Positions 38,211 to 51,822 of a stretch of DNA of 64,000 nt are shown here, piece by piece; within the stretch, counting starts at the first letter, position 1; every line of letters starts with the position of its first letter. Position numbers and translations under genes: made by a program. A model generated the notes under the pieces. It saw only the letters and a list, made by a program, of their open reading frames with translations, ran no database searches and had not been told where the DNA came from. The stretch is from Rattus norvegicus (Eukaryota; Chordata; Mammalia; Rodentia; Muridae). Where the stretch lies: contig NC_086040.1 in NCBI RefSeq assembly GCF_036323735.1, positions 7,649,568-7,713,567 on the forward strand, written 5' to 3'.

Positions 38211-41200
38211 CTAATATTCACTTATCAATGAGTGCATATAAAGTGTGTTTTTCTGAGATTGAGTAACCTCACTCCAGATGATGTTTTCTAGTTCATTCCA
38301 TTTGCCTATGAATTTCCTAAAGTCATTGGTTTTGATAGCTGAGTAATATTCCATTGTGTATATGTACAACATTTTCTGTATCCATTCCTCTGTTGAAGAG
38401 CATCTGGGTTCTTTCCAGCTTCTGGCTATTATAAATAAGGCTGCTATGAACATAGTAGAGCATGTGTTTTTGTTATATGTTGGGGCATCTTTTGGGTATA
38501 TGCCCAAAAGAGGAATAGCTGGATCCTCAGTTAGTTCAATGTCCAATTTTATGAGGAACCTCCATACTGATTTAGAGAAGGGTAGTATCAGTCTGCAATC
38601 CCAACAAAAATGGAGGAGTCTTCCGCTTTCTCCACATCCTTGCCAGAACCTTTTATCACCTGATTTATATCTTAGCCATTCTGACTGGTGTGAGGTGCAA
38701 TCTCAGGGTTGTTTTGATTTGCATTTCCATGATGACTAAATATGATGAACACTTCTTTATGTGATTTCTGGCCATTCAATTAACTTCAGCTAAGGTTGTT
38801 TTGTTTCTTGCTGTACCCCATTTTTAATAGGGTATTTTGACTCTCTAGAGTTGAACTTCTTAAGTTTTTTATATATTTTGAATACTACCCACTATCAGAT
38901 GTAGGGTTGGTAAAGATCTTTTCCCAATCTGTTGGTTGCAGACATGTCGTAATGACAGTGTCTTTTGCCTTACAGAAGCGTTGCAGTTTTATGAGATCCT
39001 ATTTGTCAATTCTTGATTTTAGAGCACAAGGCCTTGTTGTTTTGTTCAGGAAATTTATCCCAGGCCCCATGTGTTCAAGACTCTTCCCCATTTTTTCTCC
39101 TATTAGTGTGAGTGTATCTGGTTTGATGTGGAGGTCTTTGATCCACTTGGACTTAAGTTTTGTACCTGGTGATAAGCATGGATCCATCTGCACTCTTCTA
39201 CATGCTGATGTAGAGTTGAACCAGCACCATTTGCTGAAAATGCTATGTTTCTTCTTTTGGATGGTTTATCTCCTTTGCCAAAGATCAAGTGACCATAGGT
39301 GTGTGGGTTCGTTTCTGGGTCTTCAATTCTGTTCCAGTGATATATCTGTCTGTCTCTGTATGAATACCATATAGTATTTATGACTATAGTCTGTGATACT
39401 GCTTGAGTTCAGGGATAGTGATTCCCCTTAAGTTCTTTTTTAGCTGAGGATAGTTTTACCACTCCTGGGTTTTTTATCATTCCAAATGAATTTGGAAATT
39501 GCTCTGTCTATCTATATTAAATAATTGAGTAGGAAATTTGATGGGGATTGCACTGAATCTGTAGATTGCTTTTGGCAACGTGTCCATCTTTACTATACTA
39601 ATCCTTCCAATGAATGAATGTGGAAGACCTTTCCCTTTTCTGAAATCTTGCACAATTTCTTTCTTCTGAGACTTGAACATCCTGTCATACAGTTTTTTCA
39701 CATGCTTGGTTAAACTCACACCAAGTTTTATTATTTGGGACTATTGTGACATGTGTGATTTCATTATTTTCTTTCTCAGCCTTTTTATCAATTGAGTAGA
39801 GGAAGGCTACTGCTATGTTTGAGTTAATTTCATATGCTGACTATTTGCTGAAGCTGTTTATCAGGTTAAGAAGCTCTCTAGTGGAATTTTTTGGGTCACA
39901 TAATACACTATCATATCAACTGCAAATAGTGATATTTTGATTTCTTCCCTTCCAATTTTTACCCATTTGAACTCCTTTGGCTGTCTGCTTGCTCTGGCTA
40001 TGATATTGAGTCCCATATTGCATATGTAGGGAGAGAGTAGGCAGCCTTGTCTCGTCCCTGATTTTAGTGGGATTGCTTCAAGTTTCTCTCCATTTAGATT
40101 GATGGTAGCTAGATGTTTTCTGTATATTTCTTTCACTATGTTTAGATATGGGCCTTGAATTCCTGATCTTTCCAGGACTTTTATCCTGAAGGGTTGTTGA
40201 ATTTTGTCAAATGTTTTCTCGGCAACTAATGAAATGATCATGTGGTTTTGTTCTTTCAGTTTGTTTATATAATGGATCACCTTGATGTTTTTCCGTATAT
40301 TAAAACACCCCTGCATCTGTGAGATGAAGCCTACTTGATAATGATGGATGATTTTTTTTTTTGATGTGTTCTTAGATTTGGTTTCCAAGAATTTTATTGA
40401 GTATTTTTGCCTCAATATTCCTAAGGGAAATTGGTCTGAAGTTCTCTTCCTTTGTTGGGTCTTTGTGTGGTTTAGGTATAAGAGTAATTGTGGCTTCATA
40501 GAAGGAATTCGGTATCACTCCATCTGTTTCAATTTTGTGGAACAGTTTGGATAGTTTTGGTATGAGGTCTTCTATGAAAGACTGATAGAATTCTGCACTA
40601 AACCCATCTGGACCTGTGCTCCTTTTGGTTGGGAGTCCTTTAATGACTGCTTCTATTTCATTAGGAGTTATGGGGTTGTTTTTATTTGTTACTGATTTGA
40701 TTTTGCTACCTGGTATCTGTCTGCAAATTTGGCCATTTCCTCCAGATTCTGCCGTTTTGTTGAATATAGGCTTTTATAGTAGAATCTGATGATTTTTTTT
40801 ATCTTCATATTCTGTAGTTATGTCTCCCTTTTCATTTCTGATTTTGTTAATTTGGATACAGTCTCTCTGACCTCTAGATATTCTGACTAAGGGTTTATCT
40901 ATCTTGTTCTTTTTCTCAAAGGAACAGCTCCTGGTTTTGTTGATTCTTTGTATAGACCTTTTCATTTCTACTTGGTTGATTTCAGCCCTGAGTTTGATTA
41001 TTTCCTGCCTTCTACACCTCTTTAGTTTACTTATTTCTTTTGGTTCTAGTATTTTTTTACATGTGATCTCTAGCAGCTTACATAGGCTCTCTGTTGTTTC
41101 TTTTCTCAAGCACTCAGAGCTAAAAGTTTTCCTCTTAGCTTCTCTTACATTTTGTCACATATGTTTGGGTATTTTGTATCTTCATTTTCATTAAGTTCTA

Positions 41201-41985
41201 AGAAGTCTTTAATTTCTTTCTTTATTTCTTTCTTTACCAAGTTGTCATGAAGTAGAGCATTTTTCAACATCCATGCATATGTGGTCTTTCTGTAATTATT
41301 CTTATTGTTGAAGACCAGTCTTGGTGTTCGCATTGGACGCATAGGATTATTTCTATCTTCCTCTATCTGTTTAGGCCTGTCGAGTGCCTGATTATATGGT
41401 CAATTTTGAAGAAGGTACCATGATGTTCTGAGAAGAAGTTATATCCTTTTGTTTTAGGATGGATTGTTCTATAAATATCTGTTAAATCCATTTGGCTCAC
41501 AACTTCTATTACTTTCTCTACACCTCTGTTTAATTTCTGTTTCCATGATCCCTCCAGTGATGAGAGTGGGGTGTTGAAATCTCCTACTATTATCATGTCA
41601 GGAGCAATGTGTGTTTTGAGCTTTAGTAAGGATTCTTTTATGAATGTATGTCTCCATGCATTTGGAGTAGCTTTGTGGATTTTTCCTTTGATGAATATGA
41701 AGTGTTCTCCCTTATCTTTTCAATGACTTTTGGTTGAAAGTCAATTTTATTTGATATAAGAACGGCAACTTCAAATTGTTACTTCATGCAATTTGCTTAG
41801 AAAGTTGTTTTCCAGCCATGAACTGTGAGGTAGTACCCATCTTTGCCTTTGAGGTATGTTTCCTGCATGCTGTAAAATACTTTGATCCTCTTTATGTATA
41901 CGTTGTGTTAGTTTGTGTCTTTTCATTGGGGAATTGAGTCCATAAATGTTGAGAGATATAAAGGAATATTGTTGGTCACTTCCTG
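38211..41985 (-). pseudogene. L1a copy 2 ORF2 remnant
   Basis: Minus-strand order: endonuclease piece IIVGDFNTPLSS at 41596; VYRTIHPKTKGYNFF-type region; linker at 41109-40774; reverse transcriptase at 40499-39861 with TRQGCLLSPY and a degraded active site SLFAVDMIVYY (Val in place of the first Asp); thumb region at 39719; C-terminus at 38546-38211 (MEYYSAIKTN to SLISEY). Copy 1 has Asn at the same active-site residue, so the two copies carry different changes at one codon. Confidence 0.85.
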
Positions 41986-41989
41986 TAAT

Positions 41990-43040
41990 TTCTGCTGATA
42001 GAGATAGATTTATGTTTGTCTTTCTTTTGGTTTCATTGCAGGGAAATTATATTCTTGCTTTCGATATGCTGTATTTTCTCCCATTGTGTTGGAGTTTTCC
42101 ATCTATTATCTATTGTAGGCATAGATTTGCTGAAACATATTGCACAAATTGGTTTTGTCATTGAATATCTTGGTTGACCCGTTAATTGAAAGTTTTGCTG
42201 GATGCAATACCCTGGGCTGGCATTTGTGTTCTCTTAGGGTCTGTTTGACATCTGTCCAGGATCTTGTGACTTTCATACTCTTTGAGAAGAAGTCTGGTGT
42301 AATTCTTATAGGTCTGCCATTGTATGTCACTTGATCTCTTTCCCGTACTGCTTTTAATATTATTTATTTTTGTGCATTTGGTGTTTTAACTATCATGTGG
42401 TGGGAGGAATGTCTGTTGTGGTCCCATTAATTTGGAGTCCTGTAGAATTCTTGTTTGTTTATGGCCATCTCTTTCTTTAGATTCGGGGAGTTTTCTTTTA
42501 TAATTTTGTTGAAGATATTTACTGGCCCGTTATGTTGGGAGAGTCAACTGATTCTTCTACACCTATTGTCTTTAGGTTTGATCTTTTCATTGTGTCTTGA
42601 ATTTCCTCTATGTTTTGTGTCAGGAGCATTTAGTTTTATATTATCTTCATCAGTTCAATGTTTTCTATGGTATCTTCTGCCCATGAAATTTTCTCTTCTG
42701 TCTCTTGTATGCTTTTGGTGATGCTTTTTTCTACATTTCCTTGTCTCTTCCTTGGGTTTTCTCTCTCCAAAGACATGTATTTATTGTTTCTATTTCTTTA
42801 TTGTTTCTATTTATTTTTCAAGTTGTTCACCTCATTGATCATGATTTCCTGTAATTCTTTAATGGATTTTTGTGTTTTCTCTTTAAGGACTTCTACTTGT
42901 TCACTTGTTTTTTCATGCATTTTTCAAAGGAGGTCTATATATTTTCTAAAACTCCCCCATCATTATCAATAAATGTTATTTTAAATCTCAATCTTGCTTT
43001 TCTGGATCTTTAAATATCCAGTATTTTCTTGGGTGGGATA
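41990..43040 (-). pseudogene. L1a copy 2 ORF1 remnant
   Basis: The frame at 42330-42106 reads TYNGRPIRITPDFFSKSMK and continues SWTDVKQTLREHKCQPR, clearly the C-terminal nucleic-acid-binding part of L1 ORF1p. The rest is broken into short frames. Confidence 0.8.
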
Positions 43041-43197
43041 ACTGGTCTATGTGGATGCCAAGTAGTATTAGTTTCTGTTGCTTAGGTTTCTACACTTGCC
43101 TTTAGTCATTGGGTTGTCTCTGCTGTTTGCTTGTCTTGCTGCCTCTAAGAGTGACTTGTCCCTTCTTTGGCCTCTGTATCAGAACTTTTGCAGGTAT

Positions 43198-44345
43198 AAA
43201 GGATCCAGCTATACCTCTATTGGGCATATACGCAAAAGAGGCCCGAACATATATCAAAGATACATGCTCCACTCTGTTCATAGCAGCCTTCTTTATGATA
43301 TCCAGAAGCTGGAAAGAACCCAGATTCCTTCCACAGAGTAATGGATACAGAAAATGTGGTACATCTACACAATGGAATATTACTCAGCTATCAAAAACAA
43401 TGACTTTATGAAATTCATAGGCAAATGGATGGAACTGGAAAATATCATCCTGTGTGAGGTAACCCAATCACAATAAAACACACATGGCATGGGTTGGGGA
43501 TTTAGCTCAGTGGTAGAGCACTTGCCTACCAAGCACAAGGCCCTGAGTTCAGTCCCCAGCTCCAAAAAATAGAAAAAAAAAAACACATGGCATGCACACA
43601 TTGATAAGTGGCTATTAGTCCAAATGCTTGAATTACACTAGATGCACAGAACACATGAGTCTCAAGAAGGATGACCAAAATTTGAATTGCTCACTCCTTC
43701 TTTAAAAGGGGAACAAGAATACCCTGGTCAAGGAATAGGGAGCAAAAGTTACAGAAGCTAAAGGAACAGCCATTCAGAGCCTGTCCCACAGGTAGCCCAT
43801 ACATATACAGCCACTGAACTAGATAAGATGGATGAAACAAAGAAGTGCAGGTCGACAGGAACTGGATGTAGATCTCTCCTGAGAGACACAGCCAGAATAC
43901 AGCAAATACGTAGGCAAATGTCAGCAGCAAACCATTGAGCTGAGAGGGAGACCCCTGCTGAAGGAGTCAGAGCAAGGCCTGAAATACCTGAATGGGCTTT
44001 AGACCCCATATGAACAAAAATGCCAACCAAACAGAGCTTGGAGAGACTAAGACTATATCCAAAGACTATACATGAACTAAACCTGGGCTCCAAAATCATA
44101 GGTATCACTGAATGCCTATTAGAGGCACCAGTTGAAGGGGAAGTCTTTGTTCCTCCCAAGACTGTACCCTCAGTGAATGACATTGTTGGGAGAAGGGCAG
44201 TAATGTGGGGGTGGATCGGGAGAAGAACACCCTATAGATGGGGAGTTGGAGGGGCTAGGAAAATGTTAAACTGGGAACGTGGAAAGGGAATAACATTTGA
44301 AATGTAAATAAGAAATTCCCAAGTTAATAAAGATTGAAGAAAAAT
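43198..44345 (+). mobile_element. Sense-orientation L1 3' stub, copy 2
   Basis: Partner of 12161-13203. It begins with the ORF2 C-terminal frame KDPAIPLLGIYAKEARTY and ends in an A-rich tail near 44345. It is longer than copy 1 because an ID SINE has inserted at 43492. Confidence 0.85.
43492..43582 (+). mobile_element. ID SINE (tRNA-derived), copy 2 only
   Basis: Reads GGTTGGGGATTTAGCTCAG, then TGGTAGAGCACTTGCC, then GAGTTCAGTCCCCAGCTCC and an A-rich tail. The RNA polymerase III A box (TAGCTCAGTGG) and B box (GAGTTCAGTCC) are visible. Perfect 12-bp target-site duplications, ACACATGGCATG, flank it at 43480-43491 and 43583-43594. Copy 1 has an uninterrupted site near 12440. ID elements are especially abundant in rat. 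Confidence 0.97.
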
Positions 44346-47300
44346 AACACTCCTGGAAGAGGAGAATGTATGATTTTCCGGTCAGGATCTGTGGGAAGAA
44401 CTTTCGACACCTGGGCAATTGTGAAATAACCCTATAGAACATTAGAAACACTTGGTTATGTCCAGAAAGTCTTGGGTGGGTAGGAACATCTTGTAGAAGA
44501 ATGGGAGATTCAAGTTCTCCATGTCTACATAGGGAAGGATGTTGGGAATCTGGAATGTGTGGGGAAATTACCTGCCCCAGTTTGTCAGAAGAAGAGTCAG
44601 CAGAACATGGAAAAGGCACAATGTTATCTCCTTTGAATCTTTCACTGTTCTCTCCAGTACTGTGTTTTGTAGATGTTGCAGGCACTCTGGCTACCAAATC
44701 ATCATAGTCCATATGTTCTTCAAACTCAGTAGACATAACCCGTTTTGTTTTGTTTTGTTTTGTTTTGTTGTTGTTGTTTTTTTCACCTTCCCAAGAATGG
44801 GCACTAAAGATGAAGCCACTCTGTTTTCTGGTACCAGGATGTAAAGCAGATGTTCTGGTATCGCTTGTCAGTGAGTTACTCAGTGATCTGCTCTCCTTGG
44901 TCAGTGGATTACCCATGCCCTCAGGTACACTCAGAGGAAGTGGAACTGTCGATTTCTTCTTCTCTTTCAGATTCTTTGAATATCTGGTCTTCATAGGGTT
45001 TTGTGCATCCGAACTTATGCCAAGTCAGAATAAGTTGTCCTGGAGGTGCAAAGTCGCTCGGTTCTCTGCTGTTCAAGTGCTTCCCCCGTTGGGGTAGGAT
45101 GTTGTAATCTGGTTGGGGGACACTGAATGGGGTCTCAGGTGGCGGGGGTGGGAACCCTTCAAGTGCTTCCCCCATTGGAGTCCGGTGTTATGATCATCTT
45201 TGGGGATACTGAAGGGGTTCCCAGGACGTGGAGGATGGGAAATCGGCGGTGCACGGTCAGAGGGTAACGTCCGGGATGAGGCTCACTGACCTCTCTCCAC
45301 ATATCTGGCCATTTAGTCGTTAAGGAAAATGAACAAGAAATAGCGAATGGGCTACTACCCCGTGAAGGGGCAGTGAATGTACTTGGCAGTTGTGACTCAT
45401 GGTGAGCATCAATTGAGCTGTATTCTTTGAGTATGGCTCTCTCCCGCGAGAACCATGGACATGTCCTGAACGGGAAGCAGGGCGAACTCGAGTGACCGTT
45501 GATTTCAAGAAACAAGCAAAGCTCGAGAGGGGTTTTCCTCGAGTTAGCACGGGGCAGTAGAGAGGACTGCACGGGGCAGTTGCGAGGTCTGCACGTGTCA
45601 GTCGCGAGGTCTACACGGGGCATTGACGAGGTCTGCACGGGGCAATCTCCAGGTCTGCACGGGGCACTCGAGAGGTCTGCACGGGACAGTCAGGAGCTTG
45701 TCAGTTCTGCTTGTAGTAGCTAGGCAAACATCCAAGCTTTCTGAATGAGAAGAAATTCTGTCGACTCTTCCTTTGAGTCCAGAGTACTACCTGTTTTGTA
45801 CACACTGTCAGGAGCCAAGACAAGGGATTCCTGAAGGAGTAACATGAATGGAAAGGGCAAGGGGTGCTTAGGAGACTGTGAGGTCAAACGACTCTTACAG
45901 CAGGGTAGATCCCTGTAACCAGATGCCAGCATTGTTGCAGTGATGTGTCTTGGATCTTCATAATCGAATGGGAAAGGCTGATCCAGACCCTTGGTCCTCA
46001 GGGACTGCAGGGTCTAGAAAATCACTGGAGGACTGTTTTAGGGAATGAATATGTGAAAGGATTTGAATAGAGCATAGATTGTGTGGGATTGATATTAGAA
46101 TTCCATGTGAGTTACAGTTGTTACTGTGATGCTTCTGCCTTAATGTCTCATTATTTTTTCTTGTCCTAAAGCTCTTAATATTCTATCCATGATGATAGTT
46201 TTGAAATATTGAGTATGCTACAAAATGGAATGTATTTTCTCTTCTCACATACATTGAAATTCTAAATGTCTCTTGACATCGTATGCAGTTGCCTGGCCAG
46301 AAGTCCTGGGATGCTATCAATACTGGTAAGTTGATTGAACACAAACTGTTTGTGTTACAAGCTTTTCTTGTAAATATTTCTTTTGGTGACCCCCAATTAG
46401 ATTGTATAAATACCTTCTGCCTTTTACAGACATATCTACAATGACTTTTGCTTGGATAAAGGAGTTAAGTGTTATGCCTTCTTTGAATGAAGAGGAAGAT
46501 CTAAGGCTACACTCCTCAGAAAACAAGATATCAGGAACTGTAGGAAGAAATATGCATCTAGGCAACAATAAATGTTCCAAGCTAACCTGTGCAGTAAAAT
46601 AATGTACGGGAAATACCACTCCTTTATTAGTAGTATTACTAACCATTGTATTTGTTTATATTTCAAATATTACCCCCTTTCCATAAACTCCACCTCCACA
46701 TATAACTCCTCTTTCTTTCAGCCTCTGCACCATTTTTGACCCTGCATTTTCATTAGACAGGGATAACTCTGATTTAATAAGAGAAGGGTGAGTGGTCCCA
46801 TCCTTGCACTGGGGGCCATGTCTATATACGGCAGGTGGTGACTTCAGGTTCAACTTCACTGTTGTTGTGTATGTTGGCTTATGTCATCACTGTTGGGTCC
46901 CGGGAACCTGTTTCATCCTTAGTATTTGGGACATCATAGGGGTTACCCCCATCCTCCAGTGTTCCTTCTTTCTATACTCATTCTCCTGGTCCTCTGTTCT
47001 TCTCTCCTGTCTCTTCCCACATCTGATCCTGCTCTCCTGTTTTCCCATTTGACTCCCCTCTCCACACAGGATCCTTCATCCATCTGCCTCCCATGATAAT
47101 TTTCTTCCCCCTTCTAATTGGGATTGAACCAATCCCTCGCTGTCCTTTCTTATTAAGCATCAGAGCGTATATGACTTTATTCTTTATATTCTGAGATCTT
47201 GGGCTAATTTCCACTTAATGCACTCCAGTGAGTGCATGCTATTTGCATTTATTTGTGTTTCGGTTAATTCACTCAGGAAGATATTTTCTAGTTTCATCCA

Positions 47301-50300
47301 TTTACCTATGAATTTCATGAAATCATTCTATTTAATAGCTGAGTACCACACAATTGTATAAATGTACCACATTATATGAACCTGTTTCTCTTTTGAGGGA
47401 CATCTGGGTTCTTTCCAGCTTTTGTTTTTTACAAATAAGGCTGATATGAATATAGTGGATTGTGTGTCCTTGTTGTAGGTTGGAACAAGATTTTGGGTAT
47501 GTTCCATCGAATGGTACAGCTGGGTCCTCAAGTAGTAAATACTATGTTCAATTTTCTGAGGAACCTCCAGCCTGGTGTCTAGAGTGGTTTTAAGAGCTTG
47601 CAATTTCAACAGTGACAGAGTGTTCCTTTCTATATTCATCCTTTCCAGTGAATGTTGTCACCTGACTTTTTTATCTTTGCCATTCTGACTGGTTTGAGGT
47701 AGAATCTTAGGATTGTTTTGATTGGCTTTTTCCCAATGTGTAAGGATATTGAATATTTCTTTAGGTGCTTCTCATCCATTCAGTATTCTTCAGTTGAGAA
47801 TTTTTGTTTAGAAGTGTAGGCCACTATTACATAGTGTTTTTTGATTCTCTGGAGGAGAGCTTATTGAGTTTTTTGTATATATTGGATATTAGCGCTGCAT
47901 CGGATATAGGATTGGGAAAGATCTTTTCCCAATCTGTTAGTTGCTGTATGGAAGTAATGACAGTGTCCTTTGCCTTACAGAAACTTTGAAATTTTATGAT
48001 GTTCCATTTTTCAATTTTTGATCTTAGAACAAAAGGCTTTGGTGTTCTATTCAGGAAATTTTCCCCCCATATCAATGTGTTCAAGGCTTTTCCCTGCTTT
48101 TTCATCAGTTAGTTTCAGTGTATCTGGTTTTATGTGGAGGTCTTTAAACCACTTTTACTTGAACTTTGTACAAGGAGAAAAGAATGGATTGATTTGCATT
48201 CTTCTACATTCTGCCCTTCAGGTGAAACAGCACAATTTTTAAAAAATGTTATCTTTTTTTCCTCTTAATGGTTTTAGATCCTTTGTCGATTTTCAAGTGG
48301 CGATAGCTGTGTGGGTTCTTTTCTGCATCTTCAATTCAATTCTATTCCATTGATCTATTGCCTGTCTCAATACAAATACAATACAGATTTTCATCACCAT
48401 TGCTCTGTAATAAAAGTTGAGCTCAGGAATGGTGATTTCCCAAAAATGCTTTTATTTTTCAGAATAGTTTTCTCTATCCTGGGATTTATTTTATTCCAAA
48501 TAAATTTGCAACCTGCCATTTCTATGTCTGTGAAGAATTGAGTCAGAATATTGATGGGGATTGCATTGAATCTGTAGGTTGCTTTGGCAAAATGGACATT
48601 TTTACAATATTAATCCTGCAAATACACGAACATGGGAGATCTTTCTAATTTCTGAGATCTACTTCAATTTTTTTCTCCAGAGACTCTAGTTCTTGTTCTC
48701 TATATCTTTCAATATTAAAGTCACACTGAGTAATATTTATATTAAGTAATATTTAAGTATTTAAGTAATATTTAATTATTTTATATGCTTTTTGACTATT
48801 GTCAAGTGTGTCATTTCTGTAATTTCTTTCTCACCCTGTTTCTCTTTTGAGCAGAGGAAGGCTACTGATTTGTTTGAATCAATTATATAATCTTCCACTT
48901 TGCTAAAGTTGTTTATTTGCCTTAGAAATTCACTGGTAGAATTTGTGGGGTCATTTAAATATACTACCACATCATCTGCATATAGTGACATTTTGAATAC
49001 TTCCTTAGCAATATGTATGCCTTTACCTACATTTGTTTTCTAATTACTCTGGCTAGGATTTTGAATACTATATTGAAAAGGTAGGGAGGGGGTATCCTTG
49101 ACTAGTTTTGATTTTAGTGGGGTTGCATTAAGTTTCTCTCCATTTAGTTTGATGTTAGCTAAATGGTTTGCTGTATATTGCTTTTACTGTGCTTCAGTAT
49201 GGTCCTTGTATTTCTGATACTTCCAAGACTTTTAACATGAAGGGGTAAGTTAAGAAAAATGCTTTCTGGGCATTTAGTGAGATGATTGCTTGTGTTTTTT
49301 TTTTTTTTGAATTTGTTTTTATAGTGGGATTAGGTTGATTAGTGACCAGTGGAATGGAATGTGGAACTGTGGGAGAGGACCTGAAGAGGGAACAAGGCAG
49401 GAATGTAAATAAATAAAATAATTTTTATATTAGTTTTAGTCATAAATTCAAATGCTCATTTCTTTTTAACATCTATATTGCAATTCAATTGTGAAGTTTA
49501 GCGTTTTATGCTTACTGAACTGTGTAAGCATTAATTCTTAATTTACTCTTTAGGCTATATGCGAATTTTCTCCATTCTTATTACTTGCATCAATTGTGTT
49601 TGTATGTGTAGAATGCTTAGTATTCATAATATGTGCAGAAAATACATTAATGAATCTTTATATTTTAACGATCTGTTATGTGTGAATGTCTATGTATAGA
49701 TTTGTGCACATAAACACAGGGACTTGGCGAGACCAGAAGATGTTAGTTCTCCTGGAGCTGCTTTTACAGCTGGTTGCAAGTGGCTTCATGGGTGTTGGAA
49801 ACTGAACATGTTTGCTCTACAGTGTGGTAAGTGCTCTTAACCACTAAGATACTACTACAATACTTATTCCATAATAAAATCAACCTATTTATAATTTTCT
49901 CATGTATTTAGGGTATCTTTGAACTTGAGACATCTTGCCACATTCTAGGTGCTGAGACTACATTCAGGCATTAATTTTTCCAACTTACTTTCCTTTATCA
50001 CAGTAAGATGTGTTGGATTAAATATGTTAATATTATGCAGTAAATCCTCCAAATGTTTGCTTATAGAATCTTGGGTAAGTATCTGTTTCTTTCCTCTGCA
50101 ATGACTATATTAATTTTACAGTTTGCAGTTCTCTCTTTCTTTACAGAATCAGATGTACATTTGCTTTCATATAAAATGAAGTAAAAGCCTTTTAGTTTTT
50201 CTTTAAATAGTTAATGTCCTAAGAAAATGTGTTGAATTTCCTCTTTTAAGGCCAATACATTATTTCTTTAAAATGTTCCTAGCATTTTTTTTTCTTTTTC

Positions 50301-51772
50301 TTTTTCTTATAATTGTTGTTCTCATTAGTCTCATTATTAATATTCAGTGTAAGCTTTTATGTGTTCTGGTCATGTAGTGAATATAGAAGTCTTCCAAACA
50401 TATATGTGTAAGTATCAAATTTAGGTTCTTGGTTTTTCATGGCATGAAATATTATCTGCTCAACCACCTCACTGGTACACACTGTAACACTTTAAGGTGA
50501 CATATAGCTCCAGGCTCCCTTTATATATACACTGCTTTCATCATTTGGCTTTTAATAAATATTTTTTGATTATTCTAATATATTTTATTTTCCATATCCA
50601 CTTGGTAACTCTAATATGCTTTTTTTAATATTTAATTAAAAATTTAATCTTTATTATGCATTTGATACATAGCTAATATGAAAATATCTTAGATACAATT
50701 GAATAAATGGAATAGGTTACCTAAAGCATGAAGCTTGATACATAATTTAGTTCATTATTAGTATGCATTTGCATAAAACAGAGAATATTTCATTTCGCAA
50801 TCCTGATGCCAATTTTTCACAGTATGACAGCTAACAACTATCTGTGACATTTAATCACTTAAAAGGAGTTAGTATTATAGTGTTAAGTGATATTTCCCCA
50901 ACATCAAGTAAATAGATTTTATTTTACTTCAATTAATTAAACAAGCTATAGCAGGAAAATTTTAATTTCCTTTTTTTGGTCAAGACTAAATTTAACTTTT
51001 ACATCCGCTTACCTATCAGAAAGTCAATATTCTTATACAGGAAGATGTGCCAGGCACAGGTCGAATTTCTAGTATAACATGTAATGACAATCATCAGTCT
51101 TGTCAGTTTCAAGGGATTGTTCACATTATGCCTGTAAAACACAATGATCAATATGATAGGAAAACCATAAGGGCAGTACAGTTGCATAAATACCTTGGTG
51201 ATAGCCAACAACTCTCTAATTTTACTAAAGTCCTGTTCAATGAACATGGATGGTACTGGTAATTTAGCCAAGTGTGTAAGGCTATTGAAGCTGTGGTTAT
51301 GGGAGAGAATGTACAGCCCTTTACTTACTTAAGCCAGTATCATACCTAACAACAATCATAGCAATGTGTCCTTATATACAGAATTAATTAAACTTTCTAC
51401 AACAAAGATCCCAGCCACTCAAAATGCAGGATAGAAATTTCAAGTCCAGGCTCAATGGCTCTATCTACAAAATGACACTTGATTCAAGGCTGAGGAACAT
51501 TACAGAAGAGGGTGCGAGAAGATTGCAAGAGACTAAAGTTTACTATGAGATGGTGTATCAAATTAACACCAGAAATTACCCTTATAATGTCTCACTAACA
51601 TGACTGCATAAACAACAGCTGAGGAAGACAGGAAATGGGGTAGAATGGAAGTTTAGTTTTCTCTCTGTTTCAATTCCTCCTCCTCCTCCTCCTCCTCCTC
51701 CTTCTTTTTCTTCTTCCTCCTCCTCCTCCTTCTTTTTCTTCCTCCTCCTCCTTCTTTTTCTTCTCTCTCTCT

Positions 51773-51822
<50 letters not shown>

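Larger units (their letters stand above)
37498..43197 (-). mobile_element. L1a, copy 2: near-full-length decayed L1 (antisense)
   Basis: Paralogue of 6383-12160 with the same left flank, the same 5' junction to a sense L1 stub and many shared changes. Next to the 5' junction it lacks about 125 bp of L1 5' sequence that copy 1 has (about 12040-12155). Confidence 0.9.
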